Source: Oenanthe sinensis
Lineage: Eukaryota; Streptophyta; Magnoliopsida; Apiales; Apiaceae
Assembly: GCA_028671895.1 (NCBI GenBank)
Contig: CM053801.1
Location: 16,343,375-16,407,374, forward strand
Direction: 5' to 3'
DNA length: 64,000 nt
The translations under genes and the position numbers were made by a program. Under the pieces are notes generated by a model. That model saw only the letters and a list, made by a program, of their open reading frames with translations, was not told where the DNA came from and did no database searches. Shown here one piece after another: positions 1 through 12,268 of this stretch (positions are counted from its first letter, which is position 1; each line of letters starts with the position of its first letter).

Positions 1-286
1 TACACATTTATTCACGAATAATATTATATTATTTTTAAATATCTATTTTATTAATAATTCTATTCACAATATATTTGTTTATGTAATATAACTATAATTA
101 CAGTTTATTAACATATCTCAATTTCTGACAACACTCAAGTGAAAAGGGAGCTGGGCAATTTTTTTTCAAAAACAAACCAAACCGTCTAAAACCAAACATC
201 CCACTAACATACCAAATTGAAGTTTTCGGTTCTATGTTAATTTGATTCGGTTTTGATTTATATTATATAAAATTTAAATTCAATTT

Positions 287-324
<38 letters not shown>

Positions 325-1379
325 GCCTGAATAGACTTTTATTTATTATTGTGTATATATTGTTTATATTAATATATTATATGTAATATTAAATAAATAA
401 ATATTTTATTAATTATCTAATTAATTAGAACGTAAACCCACTATCTTTTACCACACCATGTCATGTGTCCCGTTTTTCATTTATTCTTTATAATTAATAT
501 CATCTATATAAGGTGGCGAAACCAAGATTTAAAGATAGTCGAGACTCAAAATTTTAATATAAACAAAAAAAAAATCCCCAAAAAAACTCACTGTGACCTC
601 AAAAATAAGGTTCCTGATATAAAACATGGACTCACAAATAAATCTATATTCAAACATTTGTGAAATTTAATATCTATTTCGTACCATTATTATCTCACAT
701 ATAGGAAAAATATGTAATAGTTTTTTTTTATTTTTAAATATTTGAAATTTTATTATACCATGGTTGTGAATCAATTAAAGGAACACTTCTAATGTTTTTT
801 TTTCTACTTTTAAATTGTTATAAAAATATAAATAATTTACCCTATCCAACTTAAAAAGATCATTGTAAAGTATGACTCTCCGATATATAGTATAATTCAA
901 GCGAATCCACTTAAAATATTTAGTGAACCATGACCAGACCGTGCATCATATTAGCAAATAAACGTATTCATGAACTTAATGCACGAAAAAAATGAGAAAT
1001 GACAATCCATTCTTTAAAATACCATAAGAGTATTGTATAATAATGTACTTTAACCAATTTGAAAATTTATTTTAATTTTAGTGTATGTTACATCTTTGGA
1101 AAACTGTAATCAAACGGTTGTAAAATAAAGAGTAAAATCAAGAAATTTAGATAAATGTATAATTTTTTTTTGTTAGAATTGTAATTTAACTATCCAAGAT
1201 CGCGTGATTGCGTGAAATAACGACAACTGACAAGTATTAGAGTTGTAAGGAAAGGTATTAGAATTGTAAAACTAAAAGTTATTATAAGGAGTTTTAAAAT
1301 GATCAAAAATTAAAAAAATTATATTGATTATTTTTATTTCCGTCAGACTCGAGCCTCACTAAGCCCCCTTGTGCTGCCC

Positions 1380-1415
<36 letters not shown>

Positions 1416-1919
1416 TTCGGGTTAAAACATGTTGAACAATATATATAATCAATATTATAATATTAAATCAAAATCTCCCAAATCAAATTATTTAATATAA
1501 ATTTTATTCCACATTAAATTATAAAAACCAAAAAATTTAGTTGGATCCGCTCAACTTAACCGACACTAACCTATTCAAAAGGCTTGCAAATTTTTTATCC
1601 GTCCACTCTTTCCCCTGGACGAATTTAAATGTTTATATTAAGGTCTAGTAAAGTAGTAATCAACTAATCATGCATATATAAAATGTCACAAGTTTGAAAA
1701 ACGTACAAAAAAGAAAAAATATTAATATATAATTGACCAACAAAAAGTACACAAATCAATCATAAAAAATAATAAATAAACTTTATTTTTTTTCTCTTAC
1801 AATAATAATAAAAAATAGAAAAAAACGGTGCGACCACCGTGTTACCCACTAGTACCTTAATCTGTACATTAAACAAGGAGTTTGTAGTGCGGTGAGCAAC
1901 CAAACTCGTTTTTTGCTTT
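1..1919. other. AT-rich intergenic region without a supportable gene
   Basis: No open frame here shows recognisable homology; the frame at 463-663 is low-complexity and lacks codon structure. The stretch holds TA dinucleotide runs at about 290-317 and 1383-1411. Around 150-260 are fragments such as aaaccaaaccg and tttcggttc that resemble the inverted-repeat element at 20030-20508, possibly a decayed relative. Nothing else can be supported. Confidence 0.7.
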
Positions 1920-1921
1920 TA

Positions 1922-2145
1922 GTCGCTTCGTCTCAAATTGACTGTTTTAATTTTTTTTGTGGTAAAATTGATTTAAGTTTAACTGAAAGTTATATTTAAA
2001 AGTAATTATAAAAAATATATCACTGAAAAATATATTTAATTTATTTTAAAATATATTTTTCAATTTTTTAAAATTATATAAAAATAACTTTTAATTCTGA
2101 ACTAAAGTTGATTCAAAGCAAAAAAGTTGAACTAGAGGGAGGGAG
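1922..2145. mobile_element. Stowaway-like MITE upstream of RABC1
   Basis: The 224-bp AT-rich element is bordered by TA on both sides (1920-1921 and 2146-2147), the target duplication expected of Stowaway/mariner MITEs. The right end reads agagggagggag, the reverse complement of the canonical Stowaway terminus CTCCCTC. The left end gtcgcttcgtctcaaattg is a diverged form of the usual start. The interior can fold back. It ends about 220 bp before the RABC1 start codon, so it sits in the proximal promoter or at the edge of the 5' UTR. No coding capacity. Confidence 0.6.
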
Positions 2146-2366
2146 TATATTACAGAACATCACACGCAATTATACATACACAATCCCTGTCTCTATTTCT
2201 TTCCTCTTCAACACTCTCAAACTCAGATCACCACCCTTGCGTATCTCTTATCGTCAATAAGGTACGGCTTATAAGTTACACATCTACTCTTCATTTTTTC
2301 TATTTATAATAATAATAATAAAAATAAAATTATTTATATAAATTGTTAGGGTTTGAAGGAATTGCA

Positions 2367-5300
2367 ATGGATCAATCGAGTCCACCAGAGTTTGATTACT
2401 TGTTCAAATTGTTGATGATTGGGGATTCTGGAGTTGGCAAAAGTAGTTTGCTTTTGAGTTTCACTTCTAATACCTTTGAAGATCTTTCTCCTACTATTGG
2501 TATATTCTTTTCTTTTTTTTAATTGCATTTTGTTGATATTATATGTTTATTTGCAATTTTAATTTGTTTATGTTTATTGTTTTTAAGTGACATCTTTATA
2601 TGTGTTGGTTTTAAATGGGTAGTGGAGAATTGTGATTGTTTAAATGAGAACACGAAATGCTAAATGACATCGTAAAAGAATAAAGAACTTAAGTGTGGTT
2701 CTCATTTCAGCCACCCTTTATATTATGTTTTTATATATGACTTGGGGTTTGGCACTAGTGGCTCTGATCTTCTACGTGGTTACTTTGCAGTGTTGTAGAC
2801 TTGAAGTGTTAATTGTTTAGAATTTAGATTTTCTTTTCCAGTTGTCGTGAGATGTTTGGTTCTTCTGTTATGCACGGGAATTAAGAAGGATACAAACAGA
2901 GAATGGGCGATTTTATTCATTGTTTATTAGATTAACGTAGCATTGAAGGGACAAACTCGAGTTTTATTTATTTATTTTGGGGGGGGGGATAGCTATGTTA
3001 TTTATATGTGTGGTTTGATGTCATGATACCACTAATATTACTATCCACATTGTGCAGGGGTGGATTTTAAGGTTAAGCATGTTACCCTCGGGGGTAAAAA
3101 GTTGAAGCTTGCAATTTGGGATACAGGTAAGATTAAACCTTATACTTCAACTTGGTATATCCTGTGTCATTAGCAATAAAAATTGTAGGAATGCCCTGGA
3201 GATATTGTAGATTCACTTAAACTTGTACGGCACATATCTGCCAAAGTTGTTTTGAGTAAACCAATAAGAAGTATAATACATTTTATATGTACCGCTTAAT
3301 AATCTAGTTATCTAGTTATCCCGTTATTTGTGCTATATAAGTAGGATTTGATTAGAAATTTTTTTCTTAATATATATTATGCAGCTGGTCAGGAGAGATT
3401 CAGAACTCTAACTAGCTCATACTACAGAGGAGCCCAGGGTGTGATAATGGGTATGTTTTCTTTTGCTCAAGCAATTTGTTAATTATATATACATTGTATT
3501 AGCTGTTATACATTCACATGCTTGTTTATTGTTTTTGGAACATCTGCCTGTTCTTTGGGAGGCTTACTTTTTTTTTCATTTTACTGTCAAATAGATCATA
3601 TCATAAATAGATTTTCAGTACAGTATTCTTTATTTTATATTTTTTGAGTTAGTGATTAGTCCTTTCTCAATGTCAGTAGAGACTGTTACAAGTATCTGTC
3701 ATATACAAGGTTCACATTAGAAGATATTACCCAGTGTACCTGGTTGCCCCTTTCTAGTAATTGTTTGGCTGACAATTAGGATGTATGTTCTGATGTAGTG
3801 TTTTGGTTGCTGTTTGGTTGATTACTTAAATTTGTAGGCATGTGGATATAGTTGAGTAATGTACTGGTAGTATGAATTTCTAATATATTAAATATGGCTT
3901 TGGGGTATTGTCATTGATGTCATTGTCGCTTTTTATCCAGTTCAATCAGCTTTAGCAGTGATGGTATGGTGCATGGAAAACATTTATTGTGTAGCATTTT
4001 TGGTGTAAGACTTAGTTTGTCTGTCTAGCTCATCATTATTAGAGTAGCTCTTGATTGATAAAGTAATTTGAACATGATTTGAGTCATGTAATATATAATT
4101 CATGTAACCTATTCTTGTGGACATTCATGCACATACATAGATAGATAAGATATGCTGACAATACAATGCAAGCCCTATGTATGAAAAACATGAAGAGGAG
4201 ACATACCACCTAAACTAAACCAAACATACAAAATATATCCCACTCGTTAATAGGGTGATACACGACACCCCTACTCCTAGAAGACTGTAGATGTTACCCC
4301 TACTACAAGAGTAAGGAAGTTGTTTTTGTAAGACCCGCATCTTATGAGACCACCCGTTCTGGCCTAATTTATACCTGTTCTACCTAAACTTATTTTATAT
4401 ACCATCATCATAGGTTCATGATTCCTCTTTCTCAAATTATGTAACATTACTTTCATCCAGTTTCAGTGGAATAAATAGTAAAGGTGAGTTTTTAGGTACA
4501 TATATGCTTTATAATAAAAGAGAAAACCGATGCATAAAGAGAGTTTTCTCGTATATTGTTTCCTGGAAAAATCTATAATTTTATGGAACTCAATAATTGC
4601 CAGGTATATTTGGAACAACCTTCCAAGCGAATATCCTTTTGACTGAATGCCAGAAAAAAAACATTGTATTTTTGGAACGATTTAGTTTCTTGGTATGTGA
4701 ATGACACAATTATAAAGGAAGCTTGAAAGGTGTCTGATTCAGTGCCTGGCAGATATGTTGTTTCTCGGACTATAATGGTTATGTGAAGAAAGGGTCAATT
4801 AGAAAGGCAGAAACAGTTTCTAAACAAATTCCCAAAAAGAATGTTGTTTCTACTGTGATGTGGGGTGGGTTAATTTAAGATAATTGATTTGTTGATATTC
4901 ATAAATTGTTGGTATGATGCCAATGAAGATGTAGCTGCCAGGACTAATATAACTGTCAGGATGGTTTGAGAGTTTTTATTTTCATTTTCCCTTGCTAGTT
5001 ATGATTGTATATGTTCCACATGGCTAAAATACCCTTAAAATTTTAGTATTTGACGCAGCTAGCTTTTTTGGACGGAAAAAATCGCGGAAGGGATGAAATG
5101 TAGAATGGGTTTAAAGTGTAGTATATAAATTGATGGGTTTCAAAGTCCTATACCTGAAGTAATTTTGGACAAGTTTGGGGATGCAAACTGGAATTCACTA
5201 TTATTATTATTTATTATAATTTTGGTGTGGGTATTACATGTCCCTAGGTTCTAGATTGTCACAATCTACTTTTTGTTCCGACTCCTTGTTCTGGAAGTCG

Positions 5301-7638
5301 AGAAGGTGGATATACAATGAATTTGTTAAAACTATTGGACTTGCGTGTAGTTTTGGTATTGCAGCTTGTTAGATACATATTCTGGCACTAGTGATTATTT
5401 CTGATTCCGGTTGACTTTCTAATATCTTATATAATATAATTAACAATATACATAATGTGAAATGTGCTTTAGATTTGGTCATCTACACATGACGCCAAAG
5501 CTGTTTGCTAATTTCTTGTACAAATGTTGCCTTGTCTAGATTGTCACAGTTAACATATTACTTCTGATGGTGACTTCTGAATATGTTTAACTTGAAATTA
5601 TGTGACTTGAGCTCATATTACATACCTAACTATGTCTTTGCACAATGAGCAGTTTATGATGTAACACGGAGAGATACGTTCACAAATTTGTCAGACATAT
5701 GGTCTAAAGAAATCGACCTGTATTCAACAAATCAAGATTGCATCAAGATGCTTGTTGGCAACAAAGTTGATAAGGTATCTTCTTATAAACTTAATCAAAA
5801 TCTTGTGCACCAGTACACCTAGTTGCTTCTACCTTAATGCTATTGTATTACTGAATAGTATTTGCGAGAAAAATTGTGTTATGTCACAAGCTCTTTTACA
5901 GAAGCTCTTTTACATTCTTGAATAATACAGCAATTTTTTCTGGCGTTAGGGATTCATTTACTCCTTGCTTGCCTTTTTGTCAGGAAAGTGAAAGGGTCGT
6001 CACCAAGAAAGAGGGGATTGACTTTGCTCGGGAATATGGATGTCTTTTCATTGAATGCAGTGCAAAAACAAGGGTCAATGTAGAGCAATGTTTTGAGGAA
6101 CTGGTATTGAAGGTATAAATGATTCTTAACTTTTTATTTCCTTGCAGTATTTGTGTATGTTTTATTAAGTTCTCACCTGTATATTATTCCCTATTTTGAG
6201 CACGAAGTAAAATATGGCTTACTTGAATCTATGTAGTCATAATAAAATCTTTGATTTTCTCTTGACCATGGAACGGTAAAAAATATCATTACTGAGACTG
6301 ATGCAAGTGAAATTTATTTTAGACTTATAATGTTTCCCACTTTTCATTAACCTGTGGAAATAAAACAAATACTTAAAAACTAAAACAGAAGGCACTGGAG
6401 TGTTGCTTCTGTCTATTGCAGTACACTTCGTCTTCAACCTTTGTGATTAGCAAATTGATCGATTCAATTTTTGTGATAGAATCTATCTAAATATTTGCAT
6501 AATATCAAGGGGATCATTATGTAAATGTGGATAGAATTCCTCTACATGATAATTTGAATAAAGGTATCCAGAGATGGAGCTTTACCAAAGCTATAAACCA
6601 AATTAAACATACCATGCCTTAGGAGGGTGAAAGTAGGGTATGGGCCTCAGGGAAGGATAGGATGTACACAAAAATAAGTGGGAGGCTGTTTTCATGAAAA
6701 CCCCTGTTTTGTGAAGACCCTTGGCTCCTGAATAAAATTTGGTTAGTTTTGCACAAAGTTGAAAATCATGAAACTTCTTAAAATTTTATGAAGGGTATTT
6801 TCATCAAATTTGTTAATCAGACGGAGAGTTCCTATCCCTTAAAGTTGCAGTAGAATCCTGAAGTTGAGGATATTTGCAATTTTTCATCTTGTTTTATCTA
6901 TGTTATTTTCGCCCTTACAAAGTAATAGTAAAGAGAAAGCAGAACTACATTATTCAATATTTATTAAAGGAGAAGTGACTGATCTGTGCTATGGACAAAT
7001 TGAAAGCCAACACAGACAGTTATGTGAATTTTCTTGATATTGATTCGAAACAAAACTGTGGAAAAGGTTTGTTGAAAATTGGGGAAGAAATATAGCTTCT
7101 TACTAAAGAGTGGGACAATGGATTTAAGGCCTTCCATTTATAGATAGAAAAGAAAAATATATAATATTGACTTGTTTTACTTGCATATATGTATCCGATG
7201 ATGGATTTGATTGCTGTTTTGACATTTAGTTGCCAGTGGCCCTAGTAAAAATGGGCCCAAGTTTGTGGAAGCAATATGCAAGAAACCAGTATTTAACAGT
7301 AACATTATATTGTGGTCCATTTTATATGTATTGCATATGTTATTTTACCATAAATCAGGCTTATAGTTTTCTGACGTCCATCTATTGATTACTTATGGAT
7401 AGATACTGATTGAGTGGATGTGTTCTTATCTGATATTATTGAAACTTTGATGATATTTGTTTAGACCTTGTCAAGTATTATAATTATGCTCACAGCAGTA
7501 AGTTCACGGTCTCTGTGTTTTTTTTATATGCAGATTTTGGAAACACCTAGTCTCTTAGCAGATGGGTCTACTGCTGGCAAACGGAATATATTTAAACAAG
7601 CTCCTGCACAAGATACAGCAGCTAGTGGTTGTTGCTGA
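2367..7638 (+). CDS. RABC1: Rab GTPase of the RABC/Rab18 class (RABC1-like)
   Basis: Six coding exons: 2367-2499, 3058-3126, 3385-3450, 5653-5774, 5984-6112 and 7534-7638, all with GT-AG introns, give 207 residues, the usual Rab size. Visible motifs: P-loop GDSGVGKS (19-26), switch I Thr43 in SPTIGVDF, WDTAGQE (65-71), NKVD (126-129), ECSAK (154-158) and a C-terminal Gly-Cys-Cys that fits double geranylgeranylation. The effector region and SPTIGVDF match Arabidopsis RABC1, a Rab18 homologue linked to lipid droplets and ER-associated trafficking. The start lies just before the conserved FDYLFKLLMIGD. The 5' UTR may contain a short intron, since a GT at 2261 and an AG near 2348 would fit. Intron 3 (2.2 kb) and intron 5 (1.4 kb) hold SINE-like relics. 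No lesion seen, so the gene is probably functional. Confidence 0.93.
4236..4400 (+). repeat. SINE-like relic in RABC1 intron 3
   Basis: The stretch around gttacccctactac and gttgtttttgtaagaccc resembles the 3' body of tRNA-derived plant SINEs of the TS/Au type, as I recall that family: a ttacccctacc block followed by a gaggttgtttccgataagaccc block. It is diverged, with no clear tail or target duplication. Assignment rests on recognition only. Confidence 0.35.
6605..6740 (+). repeat. SINE-like relic in RABC1 intron 5
   Basis: Contains gggcctcagggaaggat, gtacacaaa, gggaggctgtttt and gaagacccttggctc in the order expected for the 3' body of a TS/Au-type plant SINE. It is diverged and a Pol III A/B box cannot be placed with confidence. 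Together with the relic in intron 3, it suggests two old insertions of one SINE class in this gene. Confidence 0.4.
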
Positions 7639-9019
7639 AAAGGACAACGTCTTAGTTTGCTGTTAGCATGTTTAATGTAATGCTTTTGTCAATTTGTTTC
7701 CTGTTATATAGCAAATTCATTCCTTTTTTGTGCTTTGAACTGTTGCTTGGGTAGGCACACGGTGACAATGTATCTTGGCTTCTTGATCATCTCGACATAT
7801 TTCTTGATCTAGACAAATGTTTGTTGACAACCATTCACACCTCACATACATATGCAGTAAACTGACATGTCTGTGAAAGAGGCTGAATGGAATTTTTATA
7901 TTGTATATTGTTTAATTTTATTGTGAGACTGAATGGGACTTGGGTCTGGGAATAAAATTTCAAACGTTGACGAACTGAAGCAGCCATATTTCCTAAAAAT
8001 TGATGGTTAAACGTGAAATGATTACAGTAGAAAGAATAACTGAATTACAACGGGGGCTTTGGCTTTGTGGTTATTGGGTTTAAATTTCCTCTCCAACAAT
8101 GTGTTGCCACTATGTTGGCCTATGGGCTATAATCCTTTGCACCATGTGGTGACTAGTGGCCTAATAGCTTGTGCTGCTTTTGGCGTTGATGCCGGAGACG
8201 TGTGTGTGTTGATAGGCATTGTTGTCATGACGTTTAACTAGTCAATTTGTGTCTGCATTTTTTACAGGACATTCAGCTAGTTGTGATTTTGTGTTTAGTC
8301 GATTAGTTAGTTTGACTGGAGAGGTAATACATGGGTTGTCCAAGTCGATACGATAGGTGTGGCTTCCATGGTTGCATTGGCCTTGTGGCTTGTAGCTTGT
8401 TGCTGTAGAGTAGCTGATGGTTCAGGGTTTGAATCCCAGTAGTTGTGTTTTAATATTTTGTGTATTTCTTAGCATACGCTCAAGGCGGTGTTTGTTTTGT
8501 GTCTTTGTTTGTTTTGTGTATTTGTACAAGTTGTCTTGTTTGAGAGAGAAGCATGCAAAGTATGTTATATCTTGAGTACTTTATTGTGGTAATGAAATGG
8601 TTATGCAATTGCAACTCTTTTTTTTTTATTCAAAAATGTTATATTTGGTTACAATATTTCAGAGGTAGTGAGCAGAGCTCTGCAAATAAGTTAATAAAAA
8701 TTAGTATTTTTATTAATTTCTCAAAGTGAACTAACACACAAAATGTATTTTATTTTTCATAATTATTAGTATTTCTTGTTATCACTTTTTATTATTATAG
8801 ATTTTTCTTCATTTTTTAATAATTCTATATTACACAAACTTATATTAAAATTTAATCTTTTATATCATTTTCTGCATCGATTTAACATTTGTGTTACATC
8901 CTAGTTATTTCCTAATATTCACATATATAAATTCTCATATCTTTTGTAGAAGTATAAAAAAAAAGTTTTTAGTTAAAGTACATACATATTCTTGTGTCTA
9001 TATCCAAAAGAATTCAACA
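7639..9019. other. Intergenic region between RABC1 and the helicase array
   Basis: Starts with the RABC1 3' UTR; candidate poly(A) signals are scattered to about 7960. At 8350-8450 the sequence gcattggccttgtggctt followed by ggttcagggtttgaatccc resembles the A and B boxes of a tRNA-derived promoter, with a T-rich tail to about 8470. This could be another SINE or a tRNA relic, but no cloverleaf is evident. The open frame at 8059-8241 has no recognisable homology. From 8600 on it is plain AT-rich DNA. Confidence 0.5.
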
Positions 9020-9310
9020 ATGGACGATAAAAGTTTCGAGTCATTAGGTTTAAGTCCAAATGTAATTAAAGGAATCAAACGAAAAGGATACAATCTTCCC
9101 ACTCCTATTCAACTCAAAACCATCCCTTCTATACTCTCCGGTTCTGATCTTCTCGCTCTCGCTGACAACGGTTCTGGCAAAACGACGGCGTTTTTGATCC
9201 CAATGTTTCACAAGTTCCCGAATCATCTGGATCAACCCGGTGCTGCTCGGGCCTTGATTTTGTCGCCCACTCCACATTCGGCCCTTCACACTCTTCGATC
9301 CTGGTACTAA
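9020..9310 (+). pseudogene. DEAD-box helicase RH29-like, exon-1 fragment (copy 1)
   Basis: An ATG at 9020 opens a frame of 96 codons matching only the first exon of RH29/DBP10-type DEAD-box RNA helicases, which act in ribosome biogenesis. The Q motif region (FESLGLSPNVIKGIKRKGY, then PTPIQ) is present. Motif I reads NGSGKT instead of TGSGKT, and motif Ia is eroded to LSPTPHSALHT where LSPTRDLALQT is expected. The frame then ends in TAA at the point where exon 1 should reach its donor. There is no DEAD, SAT or HRxGRxGR motif downstream before the next copy. The N-terminal Lys/Arg-rich leader of copy 3 is missing. A non-functional 5' fragment, the most diverged of the three. Confidence 0.8.
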
Positions 9311-9526
9311 TTTTATTCGATTTTGCATGTTTATATTATTTTGTTTTTTTAATTTTATTAGGATTTATATAATCTCTGATTCTAGTTAAGTGATAGTGAA
9401 TATTAGCAGTTGAGTGTATGAGTATACGATGTTCGCATATGAAATTTGTTTGATGCTGGAGTTTAGTTTCTGCATTGTGGTTTGATTTTTGTATGGTTAT
9501 ATCGGGATTTAAGTGAATGGGATATA

Positions 9527-9688
9527 CTACCTCCGTCCTGTTTTTGAAGTGCTTTTTGACACGTATGTTAAGGTGTAAAAAAAATATTATACTTGATAAA
9601 AAGGTTTTGATTCTTATATCAAGTAAAAGAAAAGTTTTTAGTATACGTGTCGAAAAGTCAAACAACAGTTAAAATCGGTTAGAGGGGG
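9527..9688. mobile_element. Stowaway-like MITE between helicase copies 1 and 2
   Basis: About 162 bp flanked by TA (9525-9526 and 9689-9690). The left end ctacctccgtcctg and the right end gttagaggggg fit the CTCCCTCCGTC-type Stowaway terminus. The two arms pair: gctttttgacacgt near the left and acgtgtcgaaaagtc near the right are nearly complementary, giving a hairpin. No coding capacity. Confidence 0.6.
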
Positions 9689-9866
9689 TATTAGTTAGTG
9701 GAAATCATGGACGTGTTGATAAATAAGGGAAATTGAATTGGTAGTTGTGTTATGTTTATGATTATGTTAACAATTGAGTACTTATGTAAGTATAATACTT
9801 GAAAAAAGAATATAACTGTATATTTATTAATATGCATAATGGATTAGTACTGAGTGGATCGGGTTA

Positions 9867-12268
9867 AAAGCCCAGCAAAAGCTTAGAAGGCGGTCCATGT
9901 TTAATAATAAGGGTTTAATAAATCATATAAAACCCTGAATCACTAGGATTGAGTTTAAATGTGTTTAGAGGTGTTAAACGTAAGGGATACAAGGTGCCTA
10001 CTCCAATTCAACGCAAAACTATGCCGCTTGTACTCTCTGAATCGGATGTTGTGGCTATGGATCGTACTGGTTCGGGTAAAATGGCGGCGTTTTTGGTTCC
10101 GATGTTCGAGAAATTGCGTAATCATTCGAATGAATGTGGTGGTGTTAGGGTTTTGATTTTGTCGCCCACGAGATATTTGGCGCTTAAATTTGCTCAGGAA
10201 TTGGGCCGATATACTGGTATTAATTTATATTGTGAGTTTCATGTTTCAAGTTTTTTTGTTATATGTTTTTGTGTTGTGCATTTGCGATAGGTGTTTCATT
10301 TTGTGTGTATACGTGTATTTGAGATTCTTGTGTGAAATTAATTTGTAGAATGTCGCTAGGGAAGGTGAAGATATTAATATTTTTGTATAAAAATGAGGTT
10401 ATTAAGGGAAAAAGCCAGAGAATGAACGAGTTTATGTCTATGTATGTATTAGGGCGGCATGGGATATTAGTTTCAATAGCATGATGCATGTGTATATAAA
10501 TATGCATTTTGGGAGCATAGTCATTGTATTAACTTGGTAATGATACCTGTATTTAATGCAGATCTTCAAATTAGTTTATTAGTGGGAGGGGATAGTATGG
10601 AAAGTCAGTTTGAAGAGTTGGCACAAAACCCTGATATCATTATTGCAACCCCTGGTAGGCTCATGCACCATTTGTCCGAGGTGGAAGATATGTCATTGCG
10701 TAGTGTGGACTACATGGTTTTTGATGAAGCTGACTGTATCTTTAGCATGGGATTTGCTGAGCAGCTGAATCAAATTTTGTCCCATCTTAATGACAATCAC
10801 CAAACCTTGCTCTTCAGTGCAACTTTACCAAGTGCCCCTGCTGAATTTGCTAAAGTTGGTTTACGAGATCCTCAGCTTGTGCGACTTGATTTGGAGACTA
10901 AGATTAGCCCTGACTTGAAGCTTGTCTTTTTTACCTTAAGACAGGAAGAAAAGAATGCTGCATTGTTGTACATAATTAGGGAGAAATTTAAATCTGATGA
11001 ACAGACGTTGATTTTTGTTTCCACAAAATATCATGTCGAGTTTCTTAATGTTCTTTTTCAACTGGAGAATATCAATCCATGTGTTTTCCATGGTGATATG
11101 GGCCAAGTTGCTCGCAAAATTAATGTATCAAATTTTAGGGCAAGAAAGAGTATGCTTCTAATTGTCACTGATGTAGCAGCTAGAGGAATCGACATCCCTT
11201 TTCTTGATAATGTTATTAATTCGGATTTCCCTCCTAGACCCAAGCTTTTTGTCCATCGAGTAGGACGAGCTGCAAGGAATGGTCGAACTGGTACTGCATT
11301 TTCTTTTGTCACATCTGAAGATATGCCTCATGTTTTAGATCTACATCTCTCTCTCAAAGCCTATCAGGGCTGCTCCAACTGAGGAGGAGGTTTCACATGA
11401 TGTGAATAATCTCATGTCTAAGATTGATCAAGCAATTGCCAGGGGAGAAACAGTTTATGGGCGTTTCCCTCAGAATACACTTGATCTTTACTCAGACAGG
11501 GTTCGGGAGTTATTTGATTCTTCTACCGAATTACATTCACTGGAGAGTCCCTGTGCTACAGCATTTTGTTTATGTTACAAGACAAAAGCAAAGCCTTCCA
11601 AGGAGTCTGTTAGAAGAGCAAAGAAGTTGCCTCGTGATGGACTTCATCCAGTATTCAAAAGTTTGCTAGGTAGTAATGAGGTAACTGCACTTGCCTATGT
11701 TGAGCACTTGAAATCATTTAGGTAATTTATCTATGTTTTCGATAAGTCTTTCAAATGTAATATTGTTGTGTACAATAATTTACCGATGTATCTAATTAAT
11801 AATAAATCAATCTGTTGTATACCAAATCCAAGCAGACCATCTAGGAAGCTTAAGGTGAAGTTGCTAAATCAAAGAATGTAAAAGTAAGAATTACATTTCA
11901 TCAGAATGAATTCCTCTTATGCTATGTTGCAGTTTAGTTTATAGTATGAAATTTTGCTGTGTATTATTATATGAAGCCATGTTCTCCCGCCGTAGAAACT
12001 AGTGTAATGGTATACTAATCTTTTTGTGAATAAAAATAAGTAACTAATGTTATAATTAAGCAAAAGAAATTATATATATAATTATTCTAACTATGCGGTC
12101 AGAAAACATTAAAATGTGTGCTAAAAAGTCAAAAGACAAATATTAAAACAGAGAGAGTACATTTTTACTTGCACCATCTGTCTTGTTTGTGGAGGATTTT
12201 GGTTTTTTTTTATTATTCTTTTTTTTTTTGGGGGGGGGGCAGTATTACACAAATTTTAAATGTTGCTA
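9867..12268 (+). repeat. Tandem duplication unit A (carries helicase copy 2)
   Basis: From aaaagcccagcaaaagctta at 9867 to about 12268 this segment aligns along its length with unit B (12391-15241). The match covers the upstream region, helicase exons 1-3, introns, 3' flank, a MITE remnant and a poly-G tract. The units differ by small indels, by the deletion that removed the copy-2 start codon, by a (TA)n tract present only in B, and by loss of the left half of the Stowaway element in A. Confidence 0.85.
9940..11883 (+). pseudogene. DEAD-box helicase RH29-like, 5'-half pseudogene (copy 2)
   Basis: Covers exons 1-3 of the same helicase. Exon 1 runs to the donor after 10216; exon 2 is 10562-11721; the exon-3 remnant is 11826-11883. 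Catalytic motifs in exon 2 are intact: VGGDSMES, ATPGR, DEAD, SAT, FVSTK, ARGIDIP, HRVGRAAR. The copy is disabled in several ways. The start codon and N-terminal leader are deleted. Motif I is TGSGKM, losing the Thr of GKT. A 2-bp deletion near 11345-11352 shifts the frame after the LDLHL block, where copy 3 keeps the frame. The exon-3 acceptor is AA instead of AG (11824-11825). Exon 3 has an in-frame TAG at 11842-11844. No exons beyond 3 exist before the next copy, so it never was a full gene in this position. Confidence 0.88.

Noticed and set aside
8059..8241. Small hydrophobic open frame downstream of RABC1
   Set aside because: No recognisable family, no splice or promoter context; probably chance in the 3' intergenic DNA.
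8400..8445. B-box-like ggttcagggtttgaatccc considered as a tRNA gene
   Set aside because: No acceptor stem, anticodon arm or proper A box could be laid out; at most a SINE or tRNA relic.
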